Source: Oceanipulchritudo sp049975345
GTDB taxonomy: Bacteria > Verrucomicrobiota > Verrucomicrobiia > Opitutales > Oceanipulchritudinaceae
NCBI GenBank assembly: GCA_049975345.1
Contig: JBNGDP010000094.1
Span: 1 to 15,165, forward strand
DNA: 15,165 nucleotides
Direction of reading: 5' to 3'
In this document: positions 1 through 7,750 of the stretch, piece after piece
How positions within the stretch are numbered: the first letter of the stretch is position 1
How the letters are laid out: every line of letters starts with the position of its first letter
The notes under the pieces: model-generated
The model's database searches: none
What the model saw: only the letters and a program-made list of their open reading frames with translations
What the model was told of the DNA's origin: nothing
Program-made: the position numbers and the translations under genes

Positions 1-3000
1 CTGGCCATGACCGACCACGGCAACCTCTTCGGGGCCATCAACTTCTACCGCGCCTGCGAAAAGGCCGGGATCCAGCCCCTCATCGGCTGCGAGATTTACC
101 TCGTCCACGACCACCGGCAGGAGGATCACCCAAAGCGCGACCGGCAGCGCTCCGACGATATCGATGATATCCCCGGGGACGAGCTTGGCGCGGACAATTA
201 CCCGCAGCACCAGATCCACCACAAGACCCTCATCGCGAAGGACTTCACCGGCTACCAGAATCTCGTCAAGCTGGTCTCCGACGCCCACGTCAACGGGTTG
301 TACTACAAGCCGCGCACCGACATGGAGAAGCTGGCCGCCCACGCCGAGGGGATCATCGCCCTGAGCGGATGCATCAACGGCGTCGCTTCACAGCACCTGC
401 TCTACAACGACTACGAGGGCGCCCGTGTGGCCACCAGCCAGTTCATCGACATCTTCGGCCGGGAGAACTACTTTATCGAGTTGCACAACCACGGCATGGC
501 CGCCCAGCAGCGGGTCCTGCCCGGCCTGGTCCGCCTCGCGAAGGAGTTCGACCTGCCCATGGTCTGCGCCAACGACGTCCACTACGTCTACAAGGAGGAC
601 TGGAAGCCCCATGACGCCCTGCTCTGTATCCAGACCGGCAAGCGCCTCAGCGACACCAACCGCATGCGCTACCCGAACCAGGAGTTCTACCTGAAGAGCC
701 GCTCCGAGATGGCGCATTTCTTCGGCGAATTGCCGGAGGCGATGAACAACACCCTCCGCGTCGCCGAAATGGTGGATCTACAGATCGAGTTCGGCGTCGA
801 CCATTACCCCGTTTTCGAGAGGCCGGCTGAGCTGGTCGTGGCGGAGGATCCCGACCGGTTCAACATCATCCTCGACATCTATGTCCGCGAGAAGAACAAG
901 GTCCTCGAACGGGAAGGGAAGGAGACCATCTCCCTCAGCGAGGAAGAGCGCGACAATTTCCGCAAGAACGGCCACTATCTCTTCGAACTGTGCAAGAAAG
1001 GCCTCAAGGATCGATACGGGATCGATTACGATGCACTGCGGAAGGCACATCCGGACTTCCTCGACCCGGATTCCATCGGTACCGGGCGCTTCGATCCGGA
1101 GGACGAGGACTTTGCCCGCGAGGTCTGTGACAAACTCGACTACGAGCTGGCCATCATCACCGGGACCGGCTTCGTCGACTACTTCCTGATCACATGGGAT
1201 TTTATCGACTGGGCGCGCAAGCGGGGGATCCCCGTCGGCCCGGGCCGCGGTTCCGGGGCCGGCAGCATCATCGCCTACATTCTCAGGATCACCGATATCG
1301 ACCCGCTCCGCTTCGGCCTCCTCTTCGAGCGGATGCTCTCCCTTGAGCGGGTCTCCCCGCCCGACTTCGATGTGGACTTCTGCATGCGCCGGCGCGACGA
1401 GGTGGTGAACTACGTGCGGGAAAAATACGGGGCCGACCGCGTGGCCAACATCATCACCTACGGCAAGTTCGGGGCCAAGATGGTCGTGCGCGACCTCGCC
1501 CGCGTCATGGATGTGGAGTACGCCCGCGCCAACCAGCTCGCCAAGATGGTCCCCGATGACTTGAACATCACCCTCGACGAGGCCGTGCAGCGCTCCATCG
1601 AGTTGCAGAACGAGATGAAGAGCGATCCGGTCGTCAGGGACATCATCCAGCAGGGCCACGTCATCGAGGGAATGGTCCGCAACACCGGCAAGCACGCCTG
1701 CGGGATCATCATCGGGGACCAGCCCCTCACCAATCTCGTCCCTGTCACCCTTCAGGAGGGCGACCTCACCACCCAGTACGCCAAGGGGCCCGTCGAGGAA
1801 CTCGGTATGCTCAAATGCGATTTCCTCGGCCTCAAGACCCTCACCGTCATCGCCGATGCCCAGGATCACATCCGCCGCCTCGAGGGCCACGGGGATTTTG
1901 ATATCGAAAAGGTCCCCCTCGATGATCCTAAGACCTACGAGCTTCTCAACTCCGGCCAGACCACCGGTGTCTTCCAGCTGGAATCCGATGGCATGCAGTC
2001 GCTCAGCCGGCAGATCGGGCTTTCCCGCTTCGAGGAAATCATCGCCCTGATCGCCCTCTACCGTCCGGGACCGATGAAGTTCATTCCGCAGTTCATCGAG
2101 TGCAAGAAGGATCCCGCCAAGGTTCAGGTCCCCCACCCGCTCCTCAGGGAACTGGTCGAGGAGACCTACGGGGTCCTCGTCTACCAGGAACAGGTCATGG
2201 AGGCCGCCCGCATCATCGCCGGCTACACCCTCGGGGATGCCGACCTGCTCCGCCGTGCCATGGGAAAGAAGGACCCGGAGATCATGGCCAGACAGGAGAA
2301 AATCTTTATCGGGAAGGCTTTCGCCACCAACGGCATCGATGAAAAGGCGGCCCGCAATATCTGGGAGATCCTCGCCAAATTCGCCGAGTACGGGTTCAAC
2401 AAGTCCCACTCCGCCGCCTATGCCATGCTCTCCTACCGCACCGCCTACCTGAAGGCCAATTTCCCCGTCGAGTTCATGGCCGCGGTCCTCGGCTGCGAAC
2501 TGGGCAATGCCGACAAGGTGGCCCACTTCATCGAGGAGGCCGTGGCCATGGAAATCCCCGTCCTCGGTCCGGACCTCAACGTCTCCCTCGAGTCCTTCGC
2601 CCCGGTCATCGAGAAGGACAAGCCCTGCATCCGCTTCGGCCTCGGGGCGATCAAGGGGGTCGGCGGCGGCCCCTCCCACGCCATCCTCGAGGCCCGCCAG
2701 GAGGGTGGCCCCTTCCGCGACTTCGCCGACTTCGCCCGCCGGGTCGACTCAAGGGACCTCAACAAGCGCGTTTTCGAGAACCTCATCAAGGCCGGCGCCT
2801 TTGACTCCCTCGGCGAGGACCGGGGTCCCCTCCTCGCCAACCTCGACGCCACCCTCAACGAGATCCAGTCCCTCCGTCGGGACGAGGAAATCGGCCAGGC
2901 CAACATGTTCGAGTTGTTCGAGGAGGGCACCTCGACCCCGCAAAAACAACAGGCTGAAAAGGCCCCAGGTCCACCCATGCCGCTCATCGAGAAATTGCAG

Positions 3001-3660
3001 TACGAAAAGGAGCTGCTCGGTTTCTACGTGAGCGGCCATCCCATGAACCCATACCGGCACTTCGCGGCCGCCATCGATACGTTCCGGGGCGACCAATGGC
3101 GCAATATGGAAAACAGGGAGCCCTTCCGCATCTGCGGCATCATCAACGGGGTCACCCGCAAGATCTCCCGCCGCGACAACCGACCCTGGGCCGCCGTCAC
3201 CCTCGCCACGACTTCCGACACCTACACCATCCACGCTTTCGCCAACTGCTACGCTGAGTTCGGCCCGGCCATCATCGAGGGCGCCCTGGTCCTTGTCGAG
3301 GGCCAGATCATGCGCCGCCAGGACGATGAGGTCCAGCTGGCCATGAACGCCCTCCGCCCGCTGGACCAGGGTGTCGCCGAACTTGTCAGGGAGGTCACCT
3401 TCATCATCAGCGGCAACGGCCGGTCCTCCGATTTCATCCAACTCCTGCGCCGCGAGCTGGAGCACCACATGGGGAGCACCCCCGTCCGTCTCGGCATCCT
3501 CCTCGACAACGGCCAGGTGGTCGTCGCCGACCTCGCCTCCTCCCTCGAGTGGGCGCTCAACAAGGAACAGTTCCAGACCCTCCGCAGGCATCCCGCCGTC
3601 CGCGACGTCCGCCTCTCCGTCCCCAAGCCGGTCGCCCCCGAGCCCAGGTGGGGCAGGTGA
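1..3660 (+). CDS. dnaE: DNA polymerase III subunit alpha, 5'-truncated by the window edge
   Basis: Catalytic subunit of the replicative DNA polymerase, acting at the fork with the beta clamp. The reading frame is open from base 1 (1219 codons seen) and begins inside the PHP motif LAMTDHGNLFG. About 35-40 N-terminal residues, including the usual HxH pair, lie upstream. In window codons: PHP domain about 1-230 with D5/H6, E31, H73/H74, E160 and D192/H194. The polymerase core has GPGRGSGAGS at 413-422, PDFDVDF with catalytic Asp457 and Asp459, and the third catalytic Asp607 in KCDFLGL. YRPGPM lies in the fingers region. The internal clamp-binding motif QANMF is at 966-970 and an OB-fold at about 1041-1110. 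This is the DnaE1 type, not PolC: there is no inserted DnaQ exonuclease. The PHP domain carries a charged 37-residue stretch (codons 36-72), longer than I expect for the family. The exosortase gene follows after 7 nt, so read-through is likely. Confidence 0.97.
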   Translation: MAMTDHGNLFGAINFYRACEKAGIQPLIGCEIYLVHDHRQEDHPKRDRQRSDDIDDIPGDELGADNYPQHQIHHKTLIAKDFTGYQNLVKLVSDAHVNGLYYKPRTDMEKLAAHAEGIIALSGCINGVASQHLLYNDYEGARVATSQFIDIFGRENYFIELHNHGMAAQQRVLPGLVRLAKEFDLPMVCANDVHYVYKEDWKPHDALLCIQTGKRLSDTNRMRYPNQEFYLKSRSEMAHFFGELPEAMNNTLRVAEMVDLQIEFGVDHYPVFERPAELVVAEDPDRFNIILDIYVREKNKVLEREGKETISLSEEERDNFRKNGHYLFELCKKGLKDRYGIDYDALRKAHPDFLDPDSIGTGRFDPEDEDFAREVCDKLDYELAIITGTGFVDYFLITWDFIDWARKRGIPVGPGRGSGAGSIIAYILRITDIDPLRFGLLFERMLSLERVSPPDFDVDFCMRRRDEVVNYVREKYGADRVANIITYGKFGAKMVVRDLARVMDVEYARANQLAKMVPDDLNITLDEAVQRSIELQNEMKSDPVVRDIIQQGHVIEGMVRNTGKHACGIIIGDQPLTNLVPVTLQEGDLTTQYAKGPVEELGMLKCDFLGLKTLTVIADAQDHIRRLEGHGDFDIEKVPLDDPKTYELLNSGQTTGVFQLESDGMQSLSRQIGLSRFEEIIALIALYRPGPMKFIPQFIECKKDPAKVQVPHPLLRELVEETYGVLVYQEQVMEAARIIAGYTLGDADLLRRAMGKKDPEIMARQEKIFIGKAFATNGIDEKAARNIWEILAKFAEYGFNKSHSAAYAMLSYRTAYLKANFPVEFMAAVLGCELGNADKVAHFIEEAVAMEIPVLGPDLNVSLESFAPVIEKDKPCIRFGLGAIKGVGGGPSHAILEARQEGGPFRDFADFARRVDSRDLNKRVFENLIKAGAFDSLGEDRGPLLANLDATLNEIQSLRRDEEIGQANMFELFEEGTSTPQKQQAEKAPGPPMPLIEKLQYEKELLGFYVSGHPMNPYRHFAAAIDTFRGDQWRNMENREPFRICGIINGVTRKISRRDNRPWAAVTLATTSDTYTIHAFANCYAEFGPAIIEGALVLVEGQIMRRQDDEVQLAMNALRPLDQGVAELVREVTFIISGNGRSSDFIQLLRRELEHHMGSTPVRLGILLDNGQVVVADLASSLEWALNKEQFQTLRRHPAVRDVRLSVPKPVAPEPRWGR

Positions 3661-3667
3661 TTTTGTC

Positions 3668-4513
3668 ATGAATAATCAACGACAACAATGGATCGACCTG
3701 GCGGTCCCGTTTTTCATCTTCCTGGTCACGGGCATTGTCTTCCTTCCCGTGATCAACTGGCTTCTCGGGCAGACCGTCGCCCACGAGCAGCTCCTGCACG
3801 CCTTCCTTGTCTTCCTGCTCAGCGGGGCCCTGCTTGTCTACGAGCGCCGGATCTCCATCCGCTTCGTGTTCCAGTTCTCCGACACCTCGCAGAACCTGCT
3901 CATCCTCTCCTACGCCGTCCTCGTCCTCTCCATCTTCACGCGCATCAACCTGATCGTCCTTGCCTCCCTCAGCCTCGCCGTTTCCTCCCTCCTTCTCTTT
4001 GTCTTCGGGCGGGAGCAGCGCCGGCTCATCTTCTCCGGCATCGGGGCCTTCACCCTCTTCGCCGCCGTCGCCGTCCTCCTCCCCGTCATGGACTGGCCGT
4101 TGCGCACAATCGCCGGCAAATGGGCCGCCTACGGGCTCAACCTTTTCGGCCAGAACGTCGAACTCGGCCTCTACCGCTCCCCCTCCGGTCCCATGCTCAT
4201 GCTCTTCAACAATGGGCAGCCCTTCCACGTCGCCGCCGAATGCAACGGCTTCGGCATGGTTTCCTCGAGCCTCCTCATGGCCGCCATTATCGTGCTCTAC
4301 CGGAGGATGAGCCTCTTTGACCGCTCCGGCTGGCTCCTCATGGCCCTCCTCATCGGGCTCTTCTTCAATGCCGTCCGCATCATGATCATCGTCCTCCTCG
4401 CCCCCATGCTTCCCGAGGGCGCCTACATGTTCATGCACGAGACCGTCGGCCTCATTACCACCTACGGGGGCCTCGCCGCCCTCTACTTCCTCCTCATGCC
4501 AAGGGAAAAATAG
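3668..4513 (+). CDS. Exosortase/archaeosortase-family membrane transpeptidase
   Basis: A 281-residue, almost wholly hydrophobic protein with roughly eight membrane segments. The family motifs occur in the right order: Cys192 in AAECNGFG, Arg237 in FNAVRIMI and His257 in MHETVGL. In the exosortase/archaeosortase family this triad cleaves a C-terminal sorting tag (PEP-CTERM or similar) and attaches the protein elsewhere, usually in Gram-negatives that make extracellular polysaccharide. The residue after the Cys is Asn rather than the usual Ser (CNG versus CSG). I cannot assign a numbered Xrt subfamily. The start is the first ATG after the dnaE stop, with AGGTGA 7 nt upstream. The frame continues upstream as an overlap with dnaE, which I treat as spurious. 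No protein in the window ends in a recognisable PEP-CTERM tail, so its substrates must be elsewhere. The gene ends at the edge of a large inverted repeat. Confidence 0.88.
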   Translation: MNNQRQQWIDLAVPFFIFLVTGIVFLPVINWLLGQTVAHEQLLHAFLVFLLSGALLVYERRISIRFVFQFSDTSQNLLILSYAVLVLSIFTRINLIVLASLSLAVSSLLLFVFGREQRRLIFSGIGAFTLFAAVAVLLPVMDWPLRTIAGKWAAYGLNLFGQNVELGLYRSPSGPMLMLFNNGQPFHVAAECNGFGMVSSSLLMAAIIVLYRRMSLFDRSGWLLMALLIGLFFNAVRIMIIVLLAPMLPEGAYMFMHETVGLITTYGGLAALYFLLMPREK

Positions 4514-4584
4514 CTGCTCCTGCTCTTGCTCCTGCTCTTGCTCATTTACCCTGGGAGAAAGAGCAGGAGAAAGAGCAGGAGCAG
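4514..4584. repeat. 30-bp hexamer-built inverted repeat, candidate bidirectional terminator
   Basis: The left arm (4514-4543) is five hexamers: CTGCTC, CTGCTC, TTGCTC, CTGCTC, TTGCTC. The right arm (4555-4584) reads GAGAAA, GAGCAG, GAGAAA, GAGCAG, GAGCAG. The arms pair at 28 of 30 positions, and the only mismatches are two A opposite G. The loop is 11 nt (4544-4554). The repeat starts on the base after the exosortase stop codon and ends 17 nt before the convergent fabB stop. It fills nearly the whole 88-nt spacer, so both genes would be transcribed into it. There is no T-tract after the stem on either strand, so it is not a textbook intrinsic terminator. A terminator or RNA-stabilising role is inferred from position. 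The tandem-hexamer make-up shows it also belongs to a simple-repeat class. Confidence 0.85.
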
Positions 4585-4601
4585 GGGATTGGGAGTTATG
4601 C

Positions 4602-5822
4602 CTAAACCCTCCCGAACAGCAGGCTGGCGTTGGTTCCGCCGAACCCGAAGCTGTTGCTGAGGGCGGTCTTGATCTCCGCCTCCCTGGTCTCCGTGACGAT
4701 CGGGAATCCCTCCGCTCCGGGGTCAGGGTTCTTCAGGTTGATGGTGCCGGAGATGAAGCCGTCCCGCATCATGATGAGGGTGTAGATCGCCTCCTGGGCG
4801 CCGGTGGCCCCAAGACTGTGGCCGGTCAGGCTCTTGGTCGAGGACAGGAGCGGGACCTGTTCACCGAACACCGCCTTGATGGCCTTCAGCTCCGTGATGT
4901 CCCCCGCCGGCGTGCTCGTCCCGTGGGTGTTGATGTAATCCACCGGGCGATCCAGGCCGTCGACCGCGAGCCGCATGCAACGCGCCGCGCCCTCGCCGCT
5001 CGGGGTCACCATGTCCGCACCATCGCTGGTCGCGCCGTACCCGAGGATCTCGGCATGAATGCGCGCCCCGCGCGCCTTCGCGTGCCCGTACTCCTCGAGC
5101 ACCAGCATGGCCCCGCCGCCGGCGGCGACAAAGCCGTCGCGCGTCGCGTCAAAGGGGCGGCTGGCTGTCTCCGGGTGATCGTTGTACTTGCTGGAAAGGG
5201 CGCCCATCGCGTCGAAGAAAAGCGACAATTCCACGCATTCCTCCTCGCCCCCGCCGGCGAACATGACATCCTGCTTGCCCCAGGCCACCTGCTCGGCCGC
5301 CGCGCCGATGCTGTGGCCGCTCGTGGCACAGGCCGATGTAATGGAATAATTGATACCCTTGATCCCGAAGGCCGTGCAGAGGTTCGCCGAAACGGTGCTG
5401 GACATGATCCGCGGGACCCGGAAGGCCCCGACGCGCCGTATGCCGCGCTCCTTGAGCACGTTCATCCCCTCCACCTGGTTGAAGGGGGATCCGCCCCCGG
5501 ATCCGGCGATCAGGCCGGTCCGCGGATGCGAGATCACCTCCGCTTCGAGACCGCTGTCGGCAATGGCCTCCTCCATCGAAAGATAGGCGTACAGGGCGGC
5601 ATCGCCCATGAAACGGGCCAGCTTCCGGTCGACTTTCTCCACCAGTTCCTCCCGGCCGCGGATGCTGCCGGAGACCTGGCTGCGCAGGCCGTATTCTGCA
5701 TAGACGGGATTGAAGCGGATTCCCGAGCGCATGGCGCGCAACGAGGCTGTCACCTCCGGCACACTGTTGCCAATGCAGGATACCAGGCCCATCCCTGTGA
5801 TCACTACTCGTCGTTTCTGCAT
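4602..5822 (-). CDS. fabB: 3-oxoacyl-ACP synthase I (KAS I)
   Basis: A 406-residue condensing enzyme that elongates acyl-ACP with malonyl-ACP in the cytoplasm. KAS I type enzymes also elongate the cis-3-decenoyl-ACP made by FabA, committing it to unsaturated fatty acids. The active site is complete: nucleophile Cys165 in SACATSGHSIG, His300 in NTHGTSTPAGD, Lys330 in SSTKSLTGHS and His335. The C-terminal NSFGFGGTNA glycine loop is present. Length, motif spacing (each +2 relative to the E. coli FabB numbering I recall) and wording such as LIAGSGGGSP, FAGGGEE and YGATSDGADMV match FabB closely. They fit better than FabF. The start is the ATG giving MQKRRVVITGMG, the family's normal N terminus. 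There is no evident Shine-Dalgarno sequence. It lies 16 nt downstream of fabA and ends just before the large inverted repeat. Confidence 0.96.
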   Translation of the reverse strand: MQKRRVVITGMGLVSCIGNSVPEVTASLRAMRSGIRFNPVYAEYGLRSQVSGSIRGREELVEKVDRKLARFMGDAALYAYLSMEEAIADSGLEAEVISHPRTGLIAGSGGGSPFNQVEGMNVLKERGIRRVGAFRVPRIMSSTVSANLCTAFGIKGINYSITSACATSGHSIGAAAEQVAWGKQDVMFAGGGEEECVELSLFFDAMGALSSKYNDHPETASRPFDATRDGFVAAGGGAMLVLEEYGHAKARGARIHAEILGYGATSDGADMVTPSGEGAARCMRLAVDGLDRPVDYINTHGTSTPAGDITELKAIKAVFGEQVPLLSSTKSLTGHSLGATGAQEAIYTLIMMRDGFISGTINLKNPDPGAEGFPIVTETREAEIKTALSNSFGFGGTNASLLFGRV

Positions 5823-5838
5823 AAAAAGGTATGAAATC

Positions 5839-6357
5839 TCAAAAGGTTTCCACGTCGGTGAACAGGCCCACCTTCAGGTGCGAAGCCGTGTAGATCGTCT
5901 TTCCGTCCACGGCGACCTCGCCGTCCGCGATGGCCAGCTTCAGGCGCGAGGTCAGGAGTCGCTGGATGTGCAGCCGGTAGGTCACCCGTTTGCTGGTGGG
6001 AAGGATCTGCCCGGTAAACTTGACCTCCCCGACCCCGAGGGCGCGCCCCTTGCCGGTGTGTCCCCGCCAAGTGATGTAGAAGCCGACCAACTGCCAGAGG
6101 GCGTCGAGCCCGAGGCAGCCCGGCATCACCGGATCCTCCTCGAAATGGCAGCCGAAGAACCAGAGGTCCGGCTTGATATCCAGTTCGGCGACAACCTCGC
6201 CCTTCCCGTGGTTTCCACCGTCCTCCGTGATGCGCGTGATCCGGTCGATCATCAGCATGTCCGGCAGCGGGAGCCGGGCATGCCCGGGCTCAAAGAGCCG
6301 GCCGTGCCCGCAGGCCAGCAATTCATCATATTCGTAGCTGGATTTTCTTTCCACCAT
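5839..6357 (-). CDS. fabA: 3-hydroxydecanoyl-ACP dehydratase/isomerase
   Basis: This enzyme dehydrates 3-hydroxydecanoyl-ACP and isomerises trans-2 to cis-3-decenoyl-ACP, the branch point of anaerobic unsaturated fatty acid synthesis. At 172 residues it has the same length as E. coli FabA. The single hot-dog domain shows the catalytic pair: His71 in FFGCHFEEDPVMPG and Asp85 in CLGLDALWQLVGFY. The signatures LPDMLMIDRI, GKGRALGVGEVKFTG and IYTASHLKVGLF are near-identical to FabA and unlike FabZ. The frame is open far upstream, but the ATG at 6357 gives MVERKSSYEYDELL, the conserved FabA start. An upstream start would overlap the preceding gene. No Shine-Dalgarno is visible. It sits between an outer-membrane protein gene (35 nt upstream) and fabB (16 nt downstream), probably in one transcript. 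Confidence 0.96.
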   Translation of the reverse strand: MVERKSSYEYDELLACGHGRLFEPGHARLPLPDMLMIDRITRITEDGGNHGKGEVVAELDIKPDLWFFGCHFEEDPVMPGCLGLDALWQLVGFYITWRGHTGKGRALGVGEVKFTGQILPTSKRVTYRLHIQRLLTSRLKLAIADGEVAVDGKTIYTASHLKVGLFTDVETF

Positions 6358-6392
6358 GACAAGCTTGTAAAACCGTGGCCGGATCCACCCGT

Positions 6393-7628
6393 TCAGAACC
6401 GGATTCCCAAACCTGCGTGGACGTAAAACTGCGAGCTGAAATCCACGTTCACCTGTTGCTCCGCCTCGTTGATTTGCGTGTAGGTGCTCCCACTTTGAAC
6501 CTGCAGGCCGCTGAAGAGGCTGACCCGCTCGTTGAAATTGTAGTAGGCATTGGCATCCACGTAGCCGCCGACCTGCCATTCCGCATCCTCACTGGCCGCG
6601 AGGCTGCGGCTGATGCTGATGTCCTCATCGGGGATTTCCAGCATCTGGTAGGCCGTCAGCCGGCCGCTGAAGTAAATGGCGCTGACCCCCGCTCCGACCT
6701 GGAAGGAAACCCGCTTGCCGAGGGTCAGCAGGTAGGTCGGCCCGGCACGGAAGCTGTAGACGCTGGAGCGCAATTCCGCATCCGAGTCCACCATGACATC
6801 ACTGTCGACCAGTTCCTGACCCTGTTCACTTCCCAGCCATTCCAAAAGACTGACCTCGGTTCCCTCATCCCGGAACTGCGGACCGGTGTAGGGATTCTGG
6901 GTAACGGTCCCGTCCTCGTTCTCAACGGGGTCGGGCAGATCGGGAACCTGCGCGCCGTCCGCCATCTGGTTACTGGAGATCTGGCGGTATAGTTTCGCCT
7001 GCATGCTCTCGTTGAAGTCGGAATCAAACCCGTTGAAGGCAAACCCCACCTGGATTCCGAGGTTGCGCTTGCGCCCGTAGTACCGGGTATAATTCAGTTC
7101 CCACCCCAGCGAACCGCTGCTGTTGCCCTCCAACTCCTCGGTCACCTCACTTTCCGTGAAATAGCGGCTGTAGATCAGCGAGGTCCCGTCCCCCCCGATC
7201 TGGTCGGCATCGTTGTAGGAAAAATAGGCCGTGGCATCCGTATTGGGGGAAAGGATGATTTCCTGGAGCTCCCCATCCTCGTTGTAAATCCGGACGTAGT
7301 CCTGGCGCAGCCATCCATCCTCGTACTCGAGGCTCCGGTCGGCGCCAAACTCCTCGCCGCCCTGGCTTGAATAGGCATCCTCCAGGGGGATTTTGCCGAA
7401 GGCTCCCGAAAAGGTGACGTCCGGGGGAATGAGATAGCGGAGACGAACCTCGAGGGAGGAATGGTTGCCCGGGGGCGGCGGGGGACGGTAGGTGGGGCTC
7501 TGCGCAACGGTTGTGGAAGCCAGGGCCGTCAGCAGAAAACTGGCAGAAAACACCCCTCGGAAAGAAGGGAAAAGGCCTCCCAACAGATGCCCTTGGGAAG
7601 AGTCGACTGTCGCTGGTTTCAGATCCAT
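6393..7628 (-). CDS. Predicted outer-membrane beta-barrel protein
   Basis: An exported protein of 411 residues from the ATG at 7628. An N-terminal hydrophobic run (about residues 27-39, SASFLLTALAS) is followed by a likely cleavage site near TVA-Q, then a short proline run (PPPPPG, about 49-54). The rest alternates polar and aromatic/hydrophobic residues, with acidic loops typical of surface loops, and ends in GLGIRF. The terminal Phe is the classic signal for insertion by BamA. I do not recognise a specific family, and substrate or function is unknown. Start choice is uncertain. The ATG gives an unusually long signal n-region. A TTG at 7583, preceded by AAGGG, would give a compact signal peptide of about 27 residues and leave room for a leader after the candidate promoter. 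The frame runs to 7742 but would then overlap the divergent spacer. Probably the first gene of an operon with fabA and fabB. Confidence 0.8.
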   Translation of the reverse strand: MDLKPATVDSSQGHLLGGLFPSFRGVFSASFLLTALASTTVAQSPTYRPPPPPGNHSSLEVRLRYLIPPDVTFSGAFGKIPLEDAYSSQGGEEFGADRSLEYEDGWLRQDYVRIYNEDGELQEIILSPNTDATAYFSYNDADQIGGDGTSLIYSRYFTESEVTEELEGNSSGSLGWELNYTRYYGRKRNLGIQVGFAFNGFDSDFNESMQAKLYRQISSNQMADGAQVPDLPDPVENEDGTVTQNPYTGPQFRDEGTEVSLLEWLGSEQGQELVDSDVMVDSDAELRSSVYSFRAGPTYLLTLGKRVSFQVGAGVSAIYFSGRLTAYQMLEIPDEDISISRSLAASEDAEWQVGGYVDANAYYNFNERVSLFSGLQVQSGSTYTQINEAEQQVNVDFSSQFYVHAGLGIRF

Positions 7629-7643
7629 GGCATTCGTACCAGC

Positions 7644-7672
7644 ATACCACCCGGGGCCACTCCCCCTGTCAA
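7644..7672 (-). promoter_or_regulatory. Candidate sigma-70-type promoter for the OMP-fabA-fabB operon
   Basis: Read on the minus strand, a perfect TTGACA (7672-7667) is followed after 17 nt by TGGTAT (7649-7644). TATGCT (7646-7641) is an alternative with 20-nt spacing. Either would start transcription at about 7634-7636, only a few bases before the ATG at 7628 but about 50 nt before the TTG at 7583. The -10 match is poor, so this is tentative. The site lies in the spacer between divergent genes. Confidence 0.35.
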
Positions 7673-7750
7673 ACACAATGCCGGGCCTTTTCCCTTTCAC
7701 CGATGATTTTTCCCTTTGCGCGGAACCGTTTCTCTCCATCATGGAGGGGA

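Noticed and set aside
778..2679. Long open frame on the minus strand (633 codons) opposite dnaE
   Set aside because: It is antisense to the conserved polymerase core. Its Gly/Asp/Glu/Val-rich translation is what the complement of a GC-rich gene gives, with no recognisable domain.
3371..3667. Upstream extension of the exosortase reading frame into dnaE
   Set aside because: The translated extension is Ser/Pro/Arg-rich, typical of an out-of-frame shadow of dnaE. The ATG at 3668 has a suitable ribosome site and a normal membrane-protein start.
4818..5834. 338-codon plus-strand frame opposite fabB
   Set aside because: It is antisense to an intact, highly conserved enzyme. No domain or signal is recognisable.
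6358..6579. 74-codon N-terminal extension of FabA
   Set aside because: It overlaps the upstream outer-membrane protein gene and is not FabA-like. The ATG at 6357 gives exactly the conserved 172-residue enzyme.
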